A stretch of 64,000 nt of DNA, from contig MLAK01001259.1 of NCBI GenBank assembly GCA_001839685.1, positions 166,235-230,234 of the forward strand, in the 5' to 3' direction. The DNA comes from Tritrichomonas foetus (taxonomy: Eukaryota; Parabasalia; Tritrichomonadida; Tritrichomonadidae). Below are positions 49,044-59,549 of the stretch, in pieces. The translations under genes were made by a program, and so were the position numbers. The stretch's first letter is position 1; every line of letters begins with the position of its first letter. The notes under the pieces were generated by a model, which was not told the DNA's origin, searched no databases, and saw only the letters and a program-made list of their open reading frames with translations.

Positions 49044-50564
49044 TTAAATTTGACTTGCGATGAATTTTTCATAATCTCCATCTTCAACAACATGAAAGTC
49101 TTCATCACCTGTATATAAAGGAAGATATCCATTCATAGTTTGGATCAGATAAATATCTTTTCTATTATATAATTCTTTTTCATTCATTTCATAATTTTGA
49201 ATATAAGCAATTGCTTTATTTATATCATTTCCAGTATATTTGAAAAGAACTGGAATTGACTCGTTTGGATCCAAAATCACATTGAATTTATTTAAATCAA
49301 TTTTGATTGCACCTTGTTGTGATAAAAATGGAACTATAATTTTATCACTCGGTGAAAGTTTAATAGAAGAAATAAAATCAATGACACTTTTGAATTGCTC
49401 AATGATATATCCAACTTTAGACTCTTTTATAAAACTGAAACAGAAAGAATCAGTTAAATTCAGGATAGTTTTGATATTTGAAATTTGTGCTGAGCAAATT
49501 AAATAAATTAAAACTTGGAAAGTCTCATCAGCGCCAGCAGGGGCATTTCCTTCGATTGCAGAAACAGCGCGAGACATGAAATCAGAAGCTTGATGTAAAA
49601 TTGCAGCTATCATCGAATATGAATTTCTAATACTAAGTTTTTGGAGTTCTAAAACAACATGTTTCATGCACTTTATTTCATTTTCTTGTAAATCATTGTC
49701 AAACGGCAATTTTCGATCAGTAAAAACTTTTTGAAAATGTTTTACAGTAAAAACAGGAGCATCTTTTGTGCTCCCACTGTTCTTTATATCATTTTTTAAA
49801 TCATTTGTTGTCTCGAAATTATTTTCAGACTGATTGCTGTTTTGTTGTTTTTCGTGATTTATTCCAAAGAATTTATAATTAATAGATTTTTTAGGAAGTA
49901 AATCTAAATCTTTCGTGATTAAAATTTTGAATTTTTCTGCCAATTCAAAATCGTTTTTCGTTCCCTTCAACAAAGCGCAAAAATATGACAGCATAACTTC
50001 GGAAATCACAATATAAACGCATTTATCAGCATCATTAAAAGTGAACAATGATAGAATGTTGTTTACCACTTTATTATAATTTTTTGTTTTATCTTCGAAA
50101 ATGATTTTTATAAAATTTGAAAAAAAGAGAAAATTCTGAAGTTGTGGTAGAATTAAATCAAATGGAAAGAACCTTTTAACAGCGTAAATTATTCCTTCAG
50201 GTGATCCATTGTTGTTAAATAATGATGAAGCTGTTAAATCAGCCAAAGCATTTTGGTGACCTGAAATTTCAAAAAGAAAAGAAGAAACTGACATTTTGTC
50301 CATTGATTGAATATGAATGTTGATTGTATCGTTTAATGAACATCTTTCTTTATAGTTTTCTTTTAAACTGTTATAATATATATTAAGATATTTGTGAATT
50401 ACATGGTTTATGTTATATTCAAGCATTAAGATATATGCATCAATAAAATTAGCTCCTGGCATTTGCATGATAATAGAAAGCTGCTCTTTTAGTAGACCAA
50501 GTTCCGTTTCAATTTGGAACAATCTGTCTCCAGCGCATTGAATGAGGACATCAAGAATGCCCAT
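49044..50564 (-). CDS. VPS9-domain protein, predicted Rab5-family GEF
   Basis: 506 residues from ATG 50564; the frame is open 12 bases further but starts with a non-ATG codon there. A helical N-terminal half, an Asn-rich linker near 240-270, then a VPS9 fold at about 295-405 with the conserved GADETFQVLIYLICSAQISNI and SKVGYIIEQFKSVIDFI, matching the family's ADDLLPxLxYVIxxAxPxxL and xGYxLxxLxAAxxFI. VPS9 proteins activate Rab5/Rab21-type GTPases on early endosomes. The C-terminal 100 residues carry no domain I recognise. AACTTTTTC (reverse of GAAAAAGTT, 50616) lies 52-60 bases upstream. Confidence 0.8.
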   Translation of the reverse strand: MGILDVLIQCAGDRLFQIETELGLLKEQLSIIMQMPGANFIDAYILMLEYNINHVIHKYLNIYYNSLKENYKERCSLNDTINIHIQSMDKMSVSSFLFEISGHQNALADLTASSLFNNNGSPEGIIYAVKRFFPFDLILPQLQNFLFFSNFIKIIFEDKTKNYNKVVNNILSLFTFNDADKCVYIVISEVMLSYFCALLKGTKNDFELAEKFKILITKDLDLLPKKSINYKFFGINHEKQQNSNQSENNFETTNDLKNDIKNSGSTKDAPVFTVKHFQKVFTDRKLPFDNDLQENEIKCMKHVVLELQKLSIRNSYSMIAAILHQASDFMSRAVSAIEGNAPAGADETFQVLIYLICSAQISNIKTILNLTDSFCFSFIKESKVGYIIEQFKSVIDFISSIKLSPSDKIIVPFLSQQGAIKIDLNKFNVILDPNESIPVLFKYTGNDINKAIAYIQNYEMNEKELYNRKDIYLIQTMNGYLPLYTGDEDFHVVEDGDYEKFIASQI

Positions 50565-51040
50565 TTTCAAATTCAAAAAGTGAGTGTATTAAACCGTTTT
50601 TAGAGTGGTTTTATAGAAAAAGTTATTTCGTGATTTACTTATTTCCACTTTACCACACTTAATATTAAAAATGTGACTCTAGTTTTCTAGTTTTTATGTA
50701 ATTCGATAGTATATTGAAATAATAATTTACTTAAGTTTTGAGGAATAGAAATTTTCAAACAAATTTTTCATAAAGCGTATCCATATTCATATTAACAATG
50801 TTATTCATGTTAATCCTATATTATTACTTTTAGAATTCTCCTCTCTTTTATATCTATCATAAATCAAAATGATGTTTCTTTACACAAACGATGAAAAACA
50901 TCTTGACACATTTTTTTTGACTGTTTTAAATACATGATTGGAATATAAATGAAAAAATCTAAAGAAGTGAAAATAATAGATCAATATCACGAATTTATTT
51001 TTTTTTACACATACAAATTCAACGTTTGATTAAATAAATT
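50565..51040. other. Intergenic spacer, promoter of VPS9 gene
   Basis: GAAAAAGTT at 50616 and CAAAAAGTG at 50574. The rest is AT-rich with no gene. Confidence 0.4.
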
Positions 51041-54000
51041 TTACATTGAGAACCTTGAGCTCTTAATATATCCATCAAATCCACCAGTATACACAACATT
51101 GTTATTTATCACCATTGATGAAATTGAATATTTGTTTATATCACCTTTAGATTGGTAAGATTTGGTTTTATGTATATTTTTCAGTTCACTCAACATTTCT
51201 GATGTTTGCATGTCCCAAATCATCAATTTTCCTTCATTTGAGCCGGTTGCAAAGAACATCTGATTCGGGTCAAGTGCCATTGATTGAACATATTCTTGTT
51301 TTTTCTGGAAACATTGCCAAGAATTAATCACTTGGAGCTGTCTTGTATCAACTACACAAATATTTCCTTTCTTTGTTCCAACAATTACTTGAGAAAATCG
51401 GGGCGAATAAATCATTGAAGTGATTTTTCCCCATTTCTTATGTATCTTCAAAGATGCAACCATTGAACTCTGTTCAGGGATAAGAATATCCCAAAATGCA
51501 AGATTTGCCTTGAATTTTGAAGATTCTTCTTGTGCTGTAATTAAAAGGCCGGTTCCTTGAGCGAAATCAACTTTCATACAATCATTAGAATAAGTATCAA
51601 TCACCCTAAATGGTTTCGAATAGATTTTATTTTGGCATAAAGACCAAAGACTTACTTTATTTGAATGTGCTGCTGCAAAAATGTTTCCACTCGATGCAAA
51701 TGCGACAGAATTACAAGAAACATTCTTAGGTGTTGTAAAATCAAACTTCTTACTTACTTTTTCACCAAAAAGACACATCCAAACTTTGCCATTCATATCA
51801 CCTACAATTGCCGCATTTTCTAGAGGACTTGCTGCAACGCAAACAGGAGAGTTGCTTTTGGTTAGTTCTTTAATATCTTCAGAACTTTTGACTGGAATAG
51901 ATGAAAGGCTATCCATGCTAATTGAGCCATCTACATCAGTTCCAATTAATGGGATTGACAGTGAAGTTGACATTTCACCATCAAAATTAACAATCAATGA
52001 CATGCTTTCATCAGATTCATCAATTTCTTCTGTGTTTTTAGATAAACAGCTATGTGAAAATGATTTAACACCATTATTGGTTGCAATTAAGATAATCGTT
52101 GAATCTTTATTAATGCACATTCCAAGAACAGGAGTTCTGTAGCTTTCTCGAATTTTAGGCTTCTTTAAAACGAATTGTTCGGATACAGAAGTTACATTTT
52201 TTTTGTTGAAGTCACCATTTGTCCAATTATCAGTATAAAAGCTACTTCTTCTTTCTCTGATGCTCATTCTCTTGACGTTGTTCTTGGTGTTGTTTGGTGT
52301 AAGAACCCTTGGTGTAGGAAGCAATCTTTGTGGAATAACTTGGGAATTTGATAATTTTCGAAATTCGACTTTCTTTTCATTTTCATTTTGATTATTTTCT
52401 TCTTTCTTTTCACTTTGTTCGAAATCATCATTATCATCAAATCCTTTTATTTCTCTCTCTCTTTCATTTTTAATATTAGTTGTACTTCCAGATTTAAGTA
52501 TTCCAGTTTGATTTTCGGACCTACTTTCATAATTAAAATCAGATATTATGCTATTATTTGAAGTTTCTGATGCCTTACTATTATACATTTTATCTGATAC
52601 ATTACTATTATAAATTTGATCTGATGTATTACTATCATAAATCGCATCTGATGTATTACTATTATATGCCTTATCAGGGTTTGTATTAACAATAGTATCA
52701 GTTTTATCCTCTTCTTTATTTTGTTCAATTTGATTATAATTGTCGTTTTTATTGTTCAATTTATTGGTGTTTTCGTTGTTTGGATTTTGATGATATGTGA
52801 GTGAGAAGGAGTTATTAACTTTTGAAGTATATTTTTCAAGCATGTTTGTACAAAACATTCGTATTACACGGTTTCTGTCACCTGTCGAGAATAAAAATTG
52901 GACAAGTTTATTTAATTCTCGATCTTCACTTTGACATATATCCATGATTGAATTAAATTCAAGGAAAATAGGGAAATTTAAAGTTGTATAAGTAAATAAT
53001 TGTATACAAATGTCATGACATTTCTGCAAATTCGTTAAGAGTAAGCTAAAATATTTTGGTTCTCGATTTTTCATGTGATGAATGTTTTTAATGAAAGTAT
53101 CTACTAGTAAGAAGTCAATTAAAGATGATGCGAATTGGCTTAAACAGTTTAATGGAAATGATTTAGCATGGATAAAATTAGTAGAATGTGATTCGGCAAT
53201 AAATGAAATATAGTTATGTTCAATTGTCTGATGAGGGCATTTATATAAAGGTGAAAAGGCATTAGGTGTTTCCATATCAACATTAAGCAACTGTTCAATT
53301 TCATCTGGGAACTTTGTTAATTTGTTCAAATTAAGGTTCAATAATTCATACATAAGTGTAGGGTTATGGTTTGAAACAGCAACAATGAAAATTGAAGTTG
53401 CAACGGAAGCAATTATGTAAGGGAATATTGGATTATGTTCAAGTGATTTAATAAGTTGCCTATTGATACATCTAACAAGTACTTGTGTTGTACGAGAAAT
53501 CTGCGCAATTTGTTGCGAAGTAAATTTAAAGGCAAGCATTTGATCAGGCAAATGAACCATGTTACTACATAATGCTTCAAGATATTTATTCTTTTCATGT
53601 TCAGTTGCAATCAGAAGAAGTCTTCGTAAAACAATTCCATTTCGTTTACATGAACGAATCAAATATTCATTGAGTTGAGGAAGCATTGATCCTAAATGGC
53701 TTCCACCTTCAATGATTTTTTGATAGATTAATGAAGTTGATCCATTTGATAAGTCAAATTGTGTAGCCATGAATGATTCAAGACGTAATCTGGCAGTATT
53801 AAAAACAGCAACGATCATTAACCAATTAGCAACTTGATCATTTGATTCGGATTCACTTGTATCATCAAATCCTTCAGAATCAACATCATGGTAAAATCTG
53901 CTGGTTTGAAGAACAGCGTTTAAATCATGAGATGTAGATCTTTTTAGTGAATTTTTGAATGCTGTTCTTGGTTCTATTGATTTCTTTCGTTTATGATTGG

Positions 54001-57000
54001 ATTTTGCTTCGAGTTTATAAAGTTTGCCATCAGTGTAATGGTGTGATGTGTTGATTGGATTCATATCAGTCGGATTCATCAGCATTGATGGAGATGGATT
54101 AAGAAGTGAAGGAATATCCGTTTGTGATCGATAATGGAGTTCAGATTCCGATTCTTTTTCATCAGATGAAGAATAAAATGAAGAATCGGAAATCAGCATA
54201 TCGCCACCAGTATAACCAAATGAAAATTCATCGATTTCTTCAATCATGATTTGTTCATTTGAGTGAGATTCGCTCATTGACAAATCTTCATCGAATGAAA
54301 CCATTTTCCCTGATGCTAAATGTTCAAAAGAAATTGATGATTTAACACATTGAATATCTTCTTCATCTAAAACAAAATTATTTAGATGACTTAAATAAAT
54401 GGTTGCTAAAAAGTTTAATCCTGATAAAAGAAAACATAAAATTAAATCAGTTTTTTGATCAGGTGTTGTTCGAAATGTCTCCGCTGAAACAAATCTACAA
54501 TCACAGAAATAATTTGATGTTTTATTTAGATTTCCAACAATTTCACATCTGTATCGATCAGTCAAATTGAACTGCATGGATGGATTTTTCTGGCGATTGA
54601 AAAATTCAATGGCTGCAAGATCATTGGCTTTCTTAGCTTCTGGAATTAAAATTTCATCAATAAAATGAGTTGTTGCATTTCCGCAACCATTTTCAAAGCA
54701 ACGGCAGACAAAGAAAGCAATTTGTAAATTCTTTAAATTCTGCATAATCAATCTAACAGCTGTTTCAATTTTTCCTGCTAAGAAAAACATAGCAACAGCA
54801 ATATAATAATCAGTTTTACTTAAAGCACTATAGCCATTCTTTTCTGCAGATTTCTTTTCTTTTTCTCTATTAAAATCACGAACAAAGAATTGAGCACGTG
54901 TATCGTCACCAGCTTTCTTGAATAAGGTCTTTAAAACAAAGAATTTTCGAGTAATAACAAGAATGAAAATTGATAAATCGCGCTTTTCATCGAAATTATT
55001 AATTGAAAATTGAACAAGTTTGTTTTCAATTACACTTAAATCTTTAACCCAATAAAGTACGGCAGAATTTAGAATGGATTCCCATTCATTGAAATTGATA
55101 AAATCAATTAATTTTGTTTGGTCTTGACTTGTATAAGCAACATCAATTAAATCAAAGGGAATCATATGTTTTTCAGAAAGTGCAAAAGCCCTGGCTGCGG
55201 TCATTCCTTGAATATCGAGTGATTCAGGTGGAATTGCTAAAATTTTGGGTAAATTGTCAAGTAAAGTATAAAATTGCATTTCTTCCGATTGGCAAAGTCG
55301 GTCGCCTTGATATTTAAATATCTTTTCCCTTAATGATTCAATTAATTCTTTTACATTGCCTTCGTATATTTTTTTACTCTCTTCACTATTTCCTAATACA
55401 TAATCTTGATAAAAACAGGATTTTCCTATGTCATCAAAATGAGTATTCATGTAATCCAGCATTTTCAAAAGTAAGTTTGTTCGCCCTGATATTAATAATG
55501 GAATTAAAATTGAAGGACTGAAATCCATGATACTTTTTGAATAAGTAGACATTGTATTATGAATAGTTGCCATCATTTTGGGAGATTTAATGAAAAACGT
55601 ATCCATGTATTTAGTGAATGCGAAAATTTGGCTTTTAACAGAATAGCATAAAATTCCATCAAGTGACCATTCAATTGCGGAAACATTTGCTTGTGAATAA
55701 GAAGCGAATTTCTTCCATTTTAGATTAGATTCATTGAATAAAGTTGATTCTCTAAATTGATGATACAATTCAATTCTATCTGGTCCAATTAATGATAGCA
55801 TCCCATTGGGGTTGCTTCGAATTTCGCGTGGATCGAAATTAATTGGAATTGTTTGAATGATTTTAATTTCATGATTAGTTGATGCTGGTCTTCTTGCAAA
55901 ATGAATCACATTTTTGCATGCAATAAAAATATACCCTGGATGTGTGAAACAAATTCCTCGAATATCATCTGGAATTTCAAGACATTTATATGTAGATAAA
56001 ACTCGATTATGCCCTTTTGGAAGCATAGTACTTGTATTCATAACAATAGAAAATAATTCGTGTTGAGTTGCTGCAAGTAATAAAGTTGCACCAGCATATG
56101 GAAGTAATTGTGTTATATACAAATGTGCTGAATCAACATAATCATCATCAGATTTTGTATGAAGAAGCTCAACAAGTTCATCTTGGTTTAAATACATTAC
56201 ATATATATCATTTGTAAAGTGAATGTAAAAAATATAACCCGCATTAAAAGCACAAAGTACTCTAAATTGTAGAATTTTTGCTTTCGGTAATTCTGTAGGG
56301 CATTCAAGTGTTTTTAATGAAGGTGAGTAGATTGGTGACATTTTATTATGAACTTGAATAATCACAAATTTAGTTCCATCATAACCAATAAGATCAGCAG
56401 ATGTTAGCCAATCAACAGCTTCAAGTTTAACTTTTACTTGACAAATGAATTTTGCCAATAATGAGGGGTCATAAACGTCAGTATCATTAAATCCCCAAAT
56501 AATAGGATTTTTATTCTTATCAACAGTTACCATATATGGATAACTTTGATTCAATCTGATGGATTCGATATCTGAATCATGCCCATGAAGGTTAATGATT
56601 TGGGAAACTGATATTTTCTGCCGAACAAGAATATCAACAGTTGTTAAAACTTTAGACACACGATTTTGCAAGAAAAGCGTCATTGATGAAGGTCTGCCAA
56701 TGAAATTTTTGTTAGAAAAGTGTGAATATTCATTTTCTAAACGACAATATGAAAAAATATGATTGACGAAAGAAGGTTCAATTCCGAGAAGAACAGAATG
56801 TGTTAAAATTTTTGATATTTTTGGTGTTCGTCGAACATCTGCTGCCATTCCGCTTACTTCCCAAATTGTCATTTTTTGCTTTTTATTAAAAGTGATGAAC
56901 CAAAACCTATTTCTCTGAAGTTCCTGTGAATCAGCGATTTTTGCATCACGTGTATTTTGATCGCGAATGATAAAATGGCCATGTCCTCCTGCATATTTAT

Positions 57001-57856
57001 CGAAATATTTCTTTTTTTGGCGAGTATTGATAAGGGGATTGTTTGTAACCGATTTAGATGTGGAAACAAGAAAGCTTGCTGCAATAATTCTGAGTTTCGA
57101 TGGCAGGGCAGCAACCACACTAAATATTAAAGGTTCATTGACAGAATTTTCAGCCCATATTCGAACAACGTGATCAGCACAAACTGTCATAAAGCAGCAT
57201 CGCTCATGCACGTTGTCCGTGGTTCTCCAGCGTGCAGAAACGACTGGGGATGGATGCGTCAAAATTACTCGCGAATACTCATAATCAGTTTTCGCACGTT
57301 TGTAGTAAATAAAAATATCATTTTTGCTTTCGGGAAGTGCCATAATAAAACGGGAATCCCTTGAGTGCGAAACAAAGGTGGTTGGTGTTTCTTCTGAATA
57401 TACGCAGCGAAAAGCTCTGTGCAGAATATTTGAGTCTTCATAGAAATTTATCTCGTGCGAGTAAATATTGAATTTGTCGCCTGCAACGCAAAAAATATGA
57501 TCACGGAGACTCCATGAAAGGCAAATCGGAATAAAATCGATCTGTAGTTCGTACGAGTAAGTCCATCCTGATGACGTTGGAGCCCAAATAATAATCCGAA
57601 GGTCGTCTGCTGCTGAAGATAATCTTCCCGAATATGGGGCCCAAGCGACGGCTGTTACTTTTGCAGAAGTTCGATGTCGTTCGAGAGAATCGATAATTGA
57701 GAGGGTATTTGAGGCGATAATGACTTTGTTTCCTGATCCATACGCGATGATTTGTTGACCTTGGAAATAAGTGAGAGCAACACAGTGAGGATACTCAGCA
57801 TTGCTGATTCCAGGGCTCATCAATTTTGGAGCAATATCAATCGAAATATTGTCCAT
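51041..57856 (-). CDS. Rav1/DMXL (RAVE complex) V-ATPase assembly regulator
   Basis: 2271 residues from ATG 57856, the longest gene here. An N-terminal WD40 array covers about 1-700, starting with the family-type QIIAYGSGNKVIIA. The RAVE C-domain follows at about 930-1110 with AGDDTRAQFFVRDFNREKE and, near 1017-1045, DYYIAVAMFFLAGKIETAVRL and NLQIAFFVCRCFENG, matching RxxYAAAFFLLAGxLxDAVxV and DxQLAIAVARxYE. A long helical section leads to an Asn/Ser-rich disordered linker (about 1685-1900) with a 9-residue repeat, then a C-terminal WD40 propeller (about 1904-2271). This is the DMXL layout. The family loads V1 onto V0 and so controls acidification of endosomes and lysosomes. Confidence 0.85.
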   Translation of the reverse strand: MDNISIDIAPKLMSPGISNAEYPHCVALTYFQGQQIIAYGSGNKVIIASNTLSIIDSLERHRTSAKVTAVAWAPYSGRLSSAADDLRIIIWAPTSSGWTYSYELQIDFIPICLSWSLRDHIFCVAGDKFNIYSHEINFYEDSNILHRAFRCVYSEETPTTFVSHSRDSRFIMALPESKNDIFIYYKRAKTDYEYSRVILTHPSPVVSARWRTTDNVHERCCFMTVCADHVVRIWAENSVNEPLIFSVVAALPSKLRIIAASFLVSTSKSVTNNPLINTRQKKKYFDKYAGGHGHFIIRDQNTRDAKIADSQELQRNRFWFITFNKKQKMTIWEVSGMAADVRRTPKISKILTHSVLLGIEPSFVNHIFSYCRLENEYSHFSNKNFIGRPSSMTLFLQNRVSKVLTTVDILVRQKISVSQIINLHGHDSDIESIRLNQSYPYMVTVDKNKNPIIWGFNDTDVYDPSLLAKFICQVKVKLEAVDWLTSADLIGYDGTKFVIIQVHNKMSPIYSPSLKTLECPTELPKAKILQFRVLCAFNAGYIFYIHFTNDIYVMYLNQDELVELLHTKSDDDYVDSAHLYITQLLPYAGATLLLAATQHELFSIVMNTSTMLPKGHNRVLSTYKCLEIPDDIRGICFTHPGYIFIACKNVIHFARRPASTNHEIKIIQTIPINFDPREIRSNPNGMLSLIGPDRIELYHQFRESTLFNESNLKWKKFASYSQANVSAIEWSLDGILCYSVKSQIFAFTKYMDTFFIKSPKMMATIHNTMSTYSKSIMDFSPSILIPLLISGRTNLLLKMLDYMNTHFDDIGKSCFYQDYVLGNSEESKKIYEGNVKELIESLREKIFKYQGDRLCQSEEMQFYTLLDNLPKILAIPPESLDIQGMTAARAFALSEKHMIPFDLIDVAYTSQDQTKLIDFINFNEWESILNSAVLYWVKDLSVIENKLVQFSINNFDEKRDLSIFILVITRKFFVLKTLFKKAGDDTRAQFFVRDFNREKEKKSAEKNGYSALSKTDYYIAVAMFFLAGKIETAVRLIMQNLKNLQIAFFVCRCFENGCGNATTHFIDEILIPEAKKANDLAAIEFFNRQKNPSMQFNLTDRYRCEIVGNLNKTSNYFCDCRFVSAETFRTTPDQKTDLILCFLLSGLNFLATIYLSHLNNFVLDEEDIQCVKSSISFEHLASGKMVSFDEDLSMSESHSNEQIMIEEIDEFSFGYTGGDMLISDSSFYSSSDEKESESELHYRSQTDIPSLLNPSPSMLMNPTDMNPINTSHHYTDGKLYKLEAKSNHKRKKSIEPRTAFKNSLKRSTSHDLNAVLQTSRFYHDVDSEGFDDTSESESNDQVANWLMIVAVFNTARLRLESFMATQFDLSNGSTSLIYQKIIEGGSHLGSMLPQLNEYLIRSCKRNGIVLRRLLLIATEHEKNKYLEALCSNMVHLPDQMLAFKFTSQQIAQISRTTQVLVRCINRQLIKSLEHNPIFPYIIASVATSIFIVAVSNHNPTLMYELLNLNLNKLTKFPDEIEQLLNVDMETPNAFSPLYKCPHQTIEHNYISFIAESHSTNFIHAKSFPLNCLSQFASSLIDFLLVDTFIKNIHHMKNREPKYFSLLLTNLQKCHDICIQLFTYTTLNFPIFLEFNSIMDICQSEDRELNKLVQFLFSTGDRNRVIRMFCTNMLEKYTSKVNNSFSLTYHQNPNNENTNKLNNKNDNYNQIEQNKEEDKTDTIVNTNPDKAYNSNTSDAIYDSNTSDQIYNSNVSDKMYNSKASETSNNSIISDFNYESRSENQTGILKSGSTTNIKNEREREIKGFDDNDDFEQSEKKEENNQNENEKKVEFRKLSNSQVIPQRLLPTPRVLTPNNTKNNVKRMSIRERRSSFYTDNWTNGDFNKKNVTSVSEQFVLKKPKIRESYRTPVLGMCINKDSTIILIATNNGVKSFSHSCLSKNTEEIDESDESMSLIVNFDGEMSTSLSIPLIGTDVDGSISMDSLSSIPVKSSEDIKELTKSNSPVCVAASPLENAAIVGDMNGKVWMCLFGEKVSKKFDFTTPKNVSCNSVAFASSGNIFAAAHSNKVSLWSLCQNKIYSKPFRVIDTYSNDCMKVDFAQGTGLLITAQEESSKFKANLAFWDILIPEQSSMVASLKIHKKWGKITSMIYSPRFSQVIVGTKKGNICVVDTRQLQVINSWQCFQKKQEYVQSMALDPNQMFFATGSNEGKLMIWDMQTSEMLSELKNIHKTKSYQSKGDINKYSISSMVINNNVVYTGGFDGYIKSSRFSM
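52567..52670. repeat. 27-bp coding tandem repeat, four copies
   Basis: CTGAT recurs at 52567, 52594, 52621 and 52648 with period 27, encoding a 9-residue unit of the type YNSNTSDAI in the disordered linker of the Rav1/DMXL protein. Confidence 0.85.
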
Positions 57857-58435
57857 TTTGATGAAAAAAAAGCAATTGTAAATTCGACGTTGATAGGATT
57901 TTCTTCAAAAAGTTGATGGAAATACATTTAAAAAGTTTTATTGACACACATTCAAAAATTCTAAGAAATCCTGAAAAAATCAAATCTGGTAAAGAAAATT
58001 TGTGAGGTGGTTTGTGGGTTTGAAACCAAATATTAATTCAAAATGATGAAAAATTTGTTAGAATTGAATTAGCCTTTCAGAAAAAGTTCTTCACTATAAT
58101 TGCCACATTTATGTAAAACTTGGCTACCATGAAAGCATATCTATCGATTATCTTGAAAGCACTTCTCTCTATATCTTTTGGAAGATATAGATGATAGTAA
58201 TAATTATTTCCACATAATAATAAAAAAAAAGCTGTTCAAAAATTCATACTCAAGATAAATCACTTTTTTTATAAAAATTATTTGATGTAAGTTGGTTTCT
58301 CAATTATGGGTAAATTGAGATGTGATTTATCTCATTTTTAGCAAATTTGGAGAAATTCAAAATAAATATTATTTTCATAATTTTACTAAACAAACAAATT
58401 TATAAATATGATTTTTTCTTTCTTCAAACATAAAT
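57857..58435. other. Intergenic spacer, promoter of Rav1/DMXL gene
   Basis: CAAAAAGTTGATGG at 57906, TAAAAAGTTTT at 57929 and GAAAAAGTTC near 58080. No gene seen. Confidence 0.45.
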
Positions 58436-59212
58436 TTAAGGTCCCTCCTCCATCATTGCCTGAATTTGCTTTAAGCCTTCAATTTCTGTTTCTACCTTTT
58501 GGATTGCAAATTGAAGTTTTTTGATTTGACTTCTTAATTTATTCCTTTGTGATTCAACCTCATTAAATTTTTTTTCTATCTGTGCTTGATGAGTTGTGTC
58601 AATTGTTATAGAATTTAATTGTACAAGTAATTTTTCGGTATCTGTAGGCATATTTTTTTGATGTTCTTCAATTTGACCTTTAATTTCATCAAGATGAATT
58701 TTCATGAGTTCTTCTTTTTTATGCCACTCAGATCCCATGTCTATTCTTTTCTTTTTAATTGCATCTATTTTTGATAATGAGTCATTTCGCATTGTTTGGA
58801 TTGCTTGCTTCAATTGCTCATTCTCTTTTGATAATTTCTGCTTTAAAAACTGGTGACTCATAATTTTTGTGTCAACAACTTCAAGAAGTGATTTTGAAGC
58901 TTCTTCAAAAGTGCCAAAAGATGCTCTTGGAGCTTTTGGAATAATTTTCGCTTGAAGAATTTCAAACTGAGAAAAAATCCATTCATGCATAAAATTGTCT
59001 TGAGAATATTCACTTTTTATTTGGTCAATACGCTTTGCAAGATCTTGGTTTTCAACAATTAATTTTCTCAATTCAGGAGTGGAAACATTCGCATAATCTT
59101 CCATAATTTTATTCTTTATTTTGGAATATCGCGTGTATATGGATTCATCATCGAGCGCTTGAATAATACTTTCAGATATGCCAAGGACTGTTTGAACAGC
59201 TTTTTGCTTCAT
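58436..59212 (-). CDS. Uncharacterised coiled-coil protein
   Basis: 258 residues from ATG 59212. Helical throughout, with coiled coil at about 45-75, 115-190 and 205-250 (LKQKLSKENEQLKQAIQTM; NEVESQRNKLRSQIKKLQFAIQKVETEIEGL). No catalytic motif or membrane segment. Size and layout resemble small kinetochore, spindle or basal-body coiled-coil subunits, but I cannot name a family. Separated from the ankyrin gene by 337 bp on the same strand, each probably with its own promoter. Confidence 0.75.
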   Translation of the reverse strand: MKQKAVQTVLGISESIIQALDDESIYTRYSKIKNKIMEDYANVSTPELRKLIVENQDLAKRIDQIKSEYSQDNFMHEWIFSQFEILQAKIIPKAPRASFGTFEEASKSLLEVVDTKIMSHQFLKQKLSKENEQLKQAIQTMRNDSLSKIDAIKKKRIDMGSEWHKKEELMKIHLDEIKGQIEEHQKNMPTDTEKLLVQLNSITIDTTHQAQIEKKFNEVESQRNKLRSQIKKLQFAIQKVETEIEGLKQIQAMMEEGP

Positions 59213-59549
59213 TTCGATCGAAATTCGTTTCTTTTTATTTATGCCATTTTACACCAGGAAAGTTAATATTGAATTCTCAATCAAATTATGAGTTTTAGCA
59301 TCCTTATTTTCACACCAAAAATACTACAGGAAAGGGCATAAAAATCACATAAGTGCAAGTAAATCTTGAGAATTGAGAATACATTTAGGGACATTAATCG
59401 AAATTGTCAATCTTTCGAAAATAAGAATCTGTTCAATAAAACCTTGATTTAAATTTAGTGAGACTATATAGATATCGTTAGATATATATAAAAAGAGAAT
59501 AGAAAAACTCAACATTTTAAGATTGAAAATGTAAAAACCGAGCTAATTT
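59213..59549. other. Intergenic spacer, nothing recognised
   Basis: 337 bp between two minus-strand genes. AT-rich, no clear GAAAAAGTT copy and no gene. Confidence 0.35.
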
